Positions 54,001 through 63,000 of a stretch of DNA of 64,000 bases are shown piece by piece. Within the stretch, counting starts at the first letter, position 1. Each line of letters begins with the position of its first letter. A program made the position numbers and the translations under genes. This DNA comes from Lutraria lutraria (taxonomy: Eukaryota > Mollusca > Bivalvia > Venerida > Mactridae). Location: NCBI GenBank assembly GCA_964023205.1, contig OZ026843.1, positions 6,991,029-7,055,028 on the forward strand, read 5' to 3'. The notes under the pieces were generated by a model. It did not search any database, had not been told where the DNA came from, and saw only the letters and a program-made list of their open reading frames with translations.

Positions 54001-57000
54001 CCATGCTACTCACAAATGTTGATACTGCAAAACATAGTATTGCCCAGTTATTATCATGCCTTTGACAGTTACCTCGGATACTGAATTTTACGACACTTTT
54101 TGATTTTTTTGTAAAAGTTGTTGCCCTTTTGAAAAGTGAAAATAATATAATATTCATTTCTGTGGATATTGCGTGGCGACCTATATTTTACTTTATCAAA
54201 TAAGATTCATAATGTGCTATTGAATCTTTGAACTTTGAGTTTTCATTGAAATTGATGTTATTCTTTCAAACAAAAGACTTTAATATATTTAAAAGGAAGG
54301 TAACTCAAAAGAATGTCATTGTTTTTGAAAAAAAAACGTGGTAGATCATTTTCTATCTTGTAAACCTATGAAAATTACAAACATTTCCAAACTCTGTCGA
54401 CCCGCCTCCGTGGTCGCTGACTTCAAATCACTGTAACCTCTCACTGGCAGAGGATCATGGGTTCGAGCCCAGGTACCGACCATGTTCTATATGTGAGAAA
54501 GTAGACAGTTACTTACGGAGGATGGGAGTCTAGTACTGGTTCTACCCAGGAACTATGGTTATGTTAACTGTCTACCTCATATGACTCTGACTGCTGGAAA
54601 GAGGCGTAAAGTCCGATACATTTATAAACAAACAAATCTGTGAGTTAGGATACATTTAGTTGATCAACTTAAGAATGTTGATGATTATATCGAAAAAGTT
54701 CAATACAGTTTTAAAAGGATTAACTGACGTGTCTTAGTATAATCCCTGCAACAAATGTCATATTTGCAGAACTTAATCACTACGTTGGCTGTCTGTCAAG
54801 CGGAAGTATGGTATTACCAATACAAACGGTATCCAATGACAACGGCGTCACATTCTGTGTCCAGTACTGTAAAGATCAAAATAAAGGGTAACTTAAATAA
54901 TATTCTGTCTTGTTCAATTAATGATAATTCATTTTGATAAAAAATGGATTAAATGTACCGGATATTGCCTAAAAAACGCACCATTTCTAGTTAACGAACC
55001 CATCATATTTAGAACAAAGAAAACTGGGGAACGTAGGAATTATTGGGGTATATCCGGCATGTGCTTTAGAATTGCTCGATCGAATACATCATTTTGAAGT
55101 TTCTCCAATTTTATGTTTTATAAGATCATTTGGGCTGTCAAGAAAAAAGCACGCTACCCGCTTTGAACAATTTAACCTCGCAGCTTTGTTCATATAAATC
55201 GAGGAAAGATACTCAATAGTTCAGTTGATTAATCAGTTAATACGTACGGTATAAAAGCTATTATGAGTTTTGCACGCTCAAAATATTCTTTTAAATAAAT
55301 ATTCTTTCAAGGAGGCTTAATGTCTTTGATGATTGATATCACTAAATGTTCTCTTCGATCTTCTAAGAAATGTTTTATTTGAATGAATACTACAACGTCT
55401 GTCAGAGCGGACATCTCACATGGGCCAATTATGACGTGGATCTAGCGGTTTGGTGAAGCTTGTAAAACAATAATTAAAGGGGCATACCCTACAACAGACA
55501 AACATTCTGTGAAAGTGTAAAAATGTGCTAGATGTATATGTAAAACAATATATAATGGATAATTGCAGGAAGAACATGGGTCATAAAATGACTAGTTTAG
55601 GTACTAGCCGCAATTAAACATAGCTATGAATAATAAATCACTTCCACCCAAAAATTTCCATGACTAAATGTATGTGTCACAAATACATATTTTTTATGAT
55701 TTTATTTCTAATTGGATGAATTTTTGGCTGAAACTTTCTTCGTCGGCTTTTTTCTTTACAAGATTCTAATTTATCACCATTTTGCCTTAATTCTAAATGC
55801 ACCAAGTTGTAGGGTATGCCCCTTTAATATTCCAGCCTTGCCGGTGTTAATGATGATACTTGTTATTGTGATGATGTTCTTATTGACAACTTTATTGTGG
55901 AAACTGATGATACATGTAACCAGACTTGTCCAGGATATGACGGGTCGAGCCTACAGCAACAAGTGTTCTGTGGTGGATCCGGTGGTCAGATTGCTGTCTA
56001 TGCAACGTTGCGTAAGTACAATAAATGTATAAAAAGTCAATAGCTGAGAATAGAGCTTACACACTTAGGGTTTGTGACTAAATAGAAAGAGGGTTTTTGC
56101 TAAAAAAAAGTGATCGAATCAAGGGAGGGAATTCACTTAAAATATGTGATCGAATCAAGGGAGGGAATTCACTTAAAATATGTGATCGAATTGGATCATG
56201 GGAATTAAATCATTAATATATGCAAGGTAATTAAGACAGATAACTCACAGGCCATGATCTGAAAAATCTGAAACGTTCCATGGTGAATCTAATTGCGCAT
56301 GCGCTCTTAACGGACTCGACACCTTTCGTTTAGGTTTTGTAATACAAAATGTATAGTCAAACCAGTGAACAAAGGCCAACCTTTGGAACGACAAAATGTG
56401 GCTTTTATGACAGATGACCTTTTTGCCTATTTTTTCAAGAATGGCCTTTATTCACAGGGTTGCCAATATTCGGAGATGGCTGCGAACACAGGTTCGACAG
56501 TAATATCAATGTAATGTGAAACAGGAATTTGATGTCGTTGTTTTTATTTCAACACTTGCTTTGATTTTCAGATTAATTTTTGAACATATTTTGTCGTGCA
56601 ACCGTATGCCTACTATATGATTATTATTTACACTTTCTTCGTAATTATACAATTGTAACAAAATGAACATTTTTGAATCACACAAAACTGTAAAAATGTC
56701 TTGTATGAGTAAAATAATATTTTATGACGACACTTTACTGGTAAAGAACTATAATCGAATAAACGTCAATTCAGGAGTCATTTTGGAATGGTGTCCTTTT
56801 ATTATACAAAATGGATAAGTTATATATTCGCGATCATATCGACACGCAATAATATCCCTCTATACAGTATAGTGTCAATATTACCTGTACGGCCAACAGA
56901 CACTTGTTTAGAAAAAATTACCCCACCCACCACGTTCGCTCTTATGACTATCAATACATATAAATACTAGAGCGAACGTGGTGGGTGGGGTAATGTTTTC

Positions 57001-60000
57001 TAAACTAGTGTCTGTGGTACGGCCTGTACAGAATTTTGAGAGTGAAAAACAAAACACTCCTTAGGTAGAGGACTATCAAATAAATATTCGATTTATTGAC
57101 AGCAGATGATTATAAATAATAAAATTTAGCTGAATTAAGACCTTGTATTATATTATTCATTCAACTTTACAACCTTATAGATTTTTCTCTAGAATTCTGA
57201 AGATTTCCACGAGTGTTTTGTAAACATACGTACCATAAATATCAGTGATACAGATTCGTTTTATTCTTTAATCGTCGATTTGAATGAGTTTTTAGATTTT
57301 TTACTAAATCATAAAATGTGAAAATGTGAACACTAAAGTTAATTATGATTATTTTTTCAAGCCTGAATGTCAATATTTACTTATTTTTAAACAATAAAAT
57401 GCCATTCTAGATAATATCAATAAAACAAGTATTTGTAAATGTGACCAGCAATAAGAGAATGGCCCTTCAATCTGTGTATATGTTTTCTTATTATGTTGTG
57501 TTTTCCGTGAGAAATACTGGAAATAGTCACAACAGAACTATATACATTTTGTAATTATTATATTTTTCTGCAGTCCGGTTAATACTCTGCATGTTTAGCA
57601 CCGGGGCCATGGTCCAGTGGTTAGTAGCCCGTCGATCATGGTTCTTATTCCGGCGGAAGCAGGTTATACCCTTTTATGCAATCTTGACAAAAAATGTCTT
57701 TTCCCTCCACATGAGGAAACTTGCCGGCTCCCAATGGAAGGGTATTAAAGTTAGTGCTGGTTAGAATACAGTCCAAGAAAGCTGGTTATAGGTGTACCGG
57801 TGTAACGTTTTCAAGCTCCCCCAGGGGTAATCTGAAAACGTTTTAAAGTTACCGGGGAGTAACTTGAAACGGGGGGAGCTTGAAAACGTTACACCGGCTG
57901 TCATACACGTATAATTGAAATATCGCTGCCAACCCACAGGTAACTGTATCATGAATAGATTATAAAAATATGAAAAAAAAAATTTTAAAAAAAATTATTT
58001 ATTACTATATTAATATATTAAAAAAATTTTTTTTTAAATATTTATTAATATAGTAATAAATATTTTTTTTTTTTTCATATTTTTATAATCTATTCATGAT
58101 ACAGTTACCTGTGTGCCAACCCACTGAAACCAACATTATTATTTGACTTATTATTATAGATATATTAATAAGGTATTGCTTCATTAGATCCATATACTTG
58201 TAAAGATATTTGATGTATTGAAACAAGCCACTAACAGTCGTTTGAATAATCAAAATAATACACCCATTGTTATTATTTGTTGGCAACAAAATTATTTATC
58301 TAAGCGTTATATCCCATGATGCAATACTGTATCATTGACCTTTAATACGTTGTTCTATAAGTTGTTTATAGGGAAATGACAATATCATTTTACATAATAT
58401 CCCACGGCGTAAGATTTTATTTGATGAACATCGTAGTTAAGGAGATAATGATTCTTTAAACAATCAATTTAAAGCAAAACACGGTTATAATAAACATATG
58501 AAATCACAAGAATCAGATACAGCGAAAAATGTTTGTTTTTTGGAATACGCCTTCTTTATAAATACAATGTATTGATATATATATACAGAGAAATTTGTAT
58601 ATATACAAATTTAATGAAGGAATTACTTTTTTTTGTTCCCAATACTTCACTGTAACAGTGATCTAGTGTATTGATTATTGTAATATAAATGGTAAAACAT
58701 CTCAGGATCATTGTAAGAATACCGTGACTGAGAAACCGCCAAAATTATGAACGAAGACCACCATTGGAAAAGACAAAATGTTATCTTTATTGACAGGTCG
58801 TCTTAATTCGGAGGTGATATTGATCTAAATAATTATTAATGACGGTTTTTAAAAGAATGACCTTTAAAAAAAGGGTGACCTTTATTCGGAGGTTGCCGCT
58901 AGTACATGATAGACTGTATATAGAGAATTGAACATTTCGGTCCTTCTTTATCTATTTTCCATTAGCTGACCACATTTGATTAAAACCAGAATGTATCCTT
59001 GAACAAACTTTTATTTCATCAGACGGATGCTATGACCTCAGCTCGATAACAGCGGAAGGATCTGAAGACATAGTGGGGACAAATAGGGTCACGTGTAATG
59101 AACGGTGTCGGGGCCAAGATTATCTCCACGCGGCCTCGCAGAACCCGAGCACGTGTCACTGTTTCAATGAATCGCAAAGTGCAGCGAGTGTGGCCCTGAA
59201 TTCATATTGTGGAAATGAATCTTATACAGACGTGGTGTATATTACAAACTTAGGTAAGTTAAAAAAACATCATGTGAGTTCTACTCATATACTGTATTCG
59301 TTTAGTAGGAGATTGATTGCGAATGTACACATATCATACCACTCGTGACTTTACAATCAACCTGAATATCAGATGGCGGAACACATGTTCGAAACTCGGG
59401 CGAGCTGCCACGTGCTGCCTTATGGTAATATTTTAATAATCTCTGATTCTGTGAGAAAGCTGACAGTAACTATATGAATGAGTCGGAACAGATAGGCATT
59501 TGGTAGATTAGGCGTAAAAATGCTTGATTCTGGTGACGTGCTCATTGAAGATAGGGTAGGTTGATCGTGGCCTTCTTGACTCTTGAAAACGTGTGGAAAG
59601 GCCAAAAAGTGAGAAAGTGGGTGTATCATTTCTCGGGCCTAATAAAACGTCAAGAGACGCGGGGAAAATAAGGGTAGATCGAATAACTAGAAACAAACAT
59701 TGTTTAGGCCTTTACTAGGAGCTAATCATACTGTAGAATCATTAATTTTCGTTGGGGATTTAATTTCGTGGATTTCGTGGTTCGATTCATCCACGAAATC
59801 AAATCCCCACGAATTCAAATGCGGCGATAAGGCATTTCTTTTCAAAAATCAAAATCCACGAATTTATGTCCCCACGAAAGAGCCTTTTTAGTAAAAACCA
59901 CGAAAATGAATGATTCCACAGTAAGTGATCTTTTACCCAATTCAAATAAAATAGTATGTTCAAATACACGAATTAACAAAAAATGATATAGTACAAATGC

Positions 60001-63000
60001 ACTTTGTTGAGGTTAGATGACCTTTTCATTGCAAAAACGAATGTTTATGATATCAGATTGAAACCTCGAACTTGTATCCAATAATATTACTGCAACTGTT
60101 TTTTAATAATCAGTTTGGTTTACAGCTAGAAGTCGCCCAGAGGCAGAAACATGTCAGGACCTTTACCAAGAAGGTATCCGAATGAATGGAGACTATTACT
60201 TGAAAACAGGGAAAGTAAACTGCGTATTCTATGGTAAGACAAAAAATAAATACCACGTTTCAGCTAACATTCCGCGATAATATAACGTCAGTAGATCGAC
60301 AAACCCTTTCGGAGATCAGGCCTTAAGGAAACAATTTAAGATTTGGGGTGGGGGGTAATTTAAGAGCCAAACTAAGAGGGGGGGGGGGGCTTATTTTAGA
60401 TTTTCTCTCACATTGTGGGGGGATCAATTATAACCACTTAGAGACCACTTTTTACTTGACATATTTAAATATCACGTGACAGTTTGTTAAGCTACTGTCG
60501 CACCGACCTTAAACTTGACCTCGCTTGGTGGTTATGGTATGTTGGTAGTAAGGATCGAAAGACTGTGCTTTCAGACAACACGTTGTGTGAGCCAGAATGG
60601 ATTGGGTACGATGGATTCTGTTACTATTTTAACAGCACAACAGTGATGAATTTCAACAACAGTAGAGAATTCTGCAGATCTGTTGATGCCGATCTCGTTT
60701 CCATAGCAACGCAGGAAGAATATAATTTCCTAAGAGACACAAGAAACTGTATGTATGGTTTCGGGTCCTTTTATTTTAAGTCGTTCGTTGATATGTTGTT
60801 CTTATACTCTAATTTCAATTTGAAATTTCACTTAAAGTAGTTCAACAAACAGACTGTATAATATTTTGAGAAATGAAATTCATATTTGATGGTTGGAGTG
60901 CAAATTATCAATCGTGTCTGGACGTAAAACGAGGAATAAATATTGATATTAGGGACGCTTCCTACTCCTATTGTAAATAGAGAAATAGGAAGCGTTGAAT
61001 GATCGTTCAGCATGCTTCTTTTTTCGCAGATCACGCTGATCTTTGGGCGAATAAAAACATCCGAACCTGGTGGCTTGGGCTAATTGATAATGCAAATAAT
61101 TTGCTATATTCCTGGGTGGACGGCAGCCTGATGACATTTTTGAAGTTCAAAAGCACCCCTGAAGACGAATATGTTGCATGCGCCGTGGATACATCTCAAC
61201 ATTCCTATGAATGGTTAGAAGCAGAATGTAACCATGAACATAATGTAATGTGCAAGAAACCAGCAGGTGATTACTGTAAAACTCGGATACACACCGTTGT
61301 AATTAAAGACGTTTGCTACAGTTCTCTACATTTTTCACATAGCATATGTTAATAGAAACATTTTAAGTGAAAAGAATGGGGGTCACTAATCTCGTTTGAG
61401 TTATCTGTCCTTGAATTTGATTTTTTGCTTATTCTAATGATCAGTTTTAATGTTGCCTATATGTCTATGTGAAAAATGTAGCTAACTGTAGAAAACGTCT
61501 ATAAATGGTCTAAAATTCAAGTTCAGTGATTTGTTGTATGAGAGAGTTAAATCCATGAAGATTACTCCCTCTTCCTCAACCGAATGTTGCTAAGTATATA
61601 AAGCTTTCGTTTGTGATTTGTACGACGATATTCACAGGTGAAACATTTGACTGATCAGGCTATACATGCAGTTTTTTTGCTGACTCATGTTCATTTCTTT
61701 TTTTCCCCTAAAGTTGGATCTAGATGTATTCAGTCCGGGCATACAGACGCTAACGTATCTAAGAGCTTTTCTACTATGTCGGTGACGTATTGTACGCAGT
61801 TCTGCAAAGGGAAGCAACTCAAATATGCAGTGTTCGAAAATACAACATGTCAGTGCATGGTTGATCTCCCTTCCATTATCGAGATCGATGTGACAGAGTG
61901 TAATAGTCCGTGTGGCGGTCATGAATATCAATTCTGCGGAGGAGAAGCAGACGACACTTATTCTGTCGTCGATGGTTAGTTTGATTTAATGCAGTCTGAC
62001 ATTATCTCAGGACCCAAATCTCAGCACCCAAATCTCAGCACTCAAATCTCAGTACTAAAAGCTCAGCATTCAAATCTCAGCACCCAAATCTCAGCACTAA
62101 AATCTCAGTACTCAAATCCCAGCACCCAAATCTCAGTACTAAAAGCTCAGCATTCAAATCCCAGCGATCAAATCTCAGCACTCAAAACTCAGCACCCAAA
62201 TCTCAGCACTCAAATTTCAGCACTCAAATATCAGTAATAAAATCTAGATACTGTATGACCTTTCTAATCCGAACTTGTTTAATATATTTGGTGTATTTAA
62301 CCTTTGAGAACTTATACTAGTATACGCATTAATTTAGATCTTTGTTGAAATAATAACGAATGACTATCTGACTTGTACCATTTTTTCTAATCTTCTAATC
62401 GACTTTAAATAAATGTAATTTCTTCTTCTATCTTCTTACAGCATCAATGATGATGTCTGCTGTGTCCTGTGAGGAATTACATCTGTACGGTATAGATAAC
62501 AACACCTTCCATCTACAGATTAATTCTACAACCGATATGTTTGCAGAATGCGGGGTCTCGGGTAACTAAACACAATTTTACAGTGAAACTTCGCTATAAA
62601 GACCACCTGGCTGACAAATGAAATGTTAATAAAAGTCGTAATATAGAGGTGGTAACATTATCAAGTTACATTATGTAAAGGGTGTGTTTAAAATAGATCG
62701 GAGAATATGTGATCATTATCTGCTTCTTAAAGTGGTCGCACTGTCATCTAGTTTTTTATTGGTTCGTTGTCATGACAACCATGGATTAACCAATACAATG
62801 CATGTAACTACTTTTTAACTCAGCTTGTGTGAATTGTTTTTTTATATCACAATGTACGTAAGATTCTCCCGAAATGGACCGTCGGATAACTGCACGGGAC
62901 TACTATTTTGTTCCATGAAAACCTGTTCTATCACTAATCATTGGCCCTTCATTTTCAGCCTGTCCCCACTCATGGATTTTGTTAAATGGTGTATGTTACA

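Noticed and set aside
61989..62237. 82-codon ORF rich in Ser, Gln and Leu
   Set aside because: Made of a 14-bp minisatellite in an intron.
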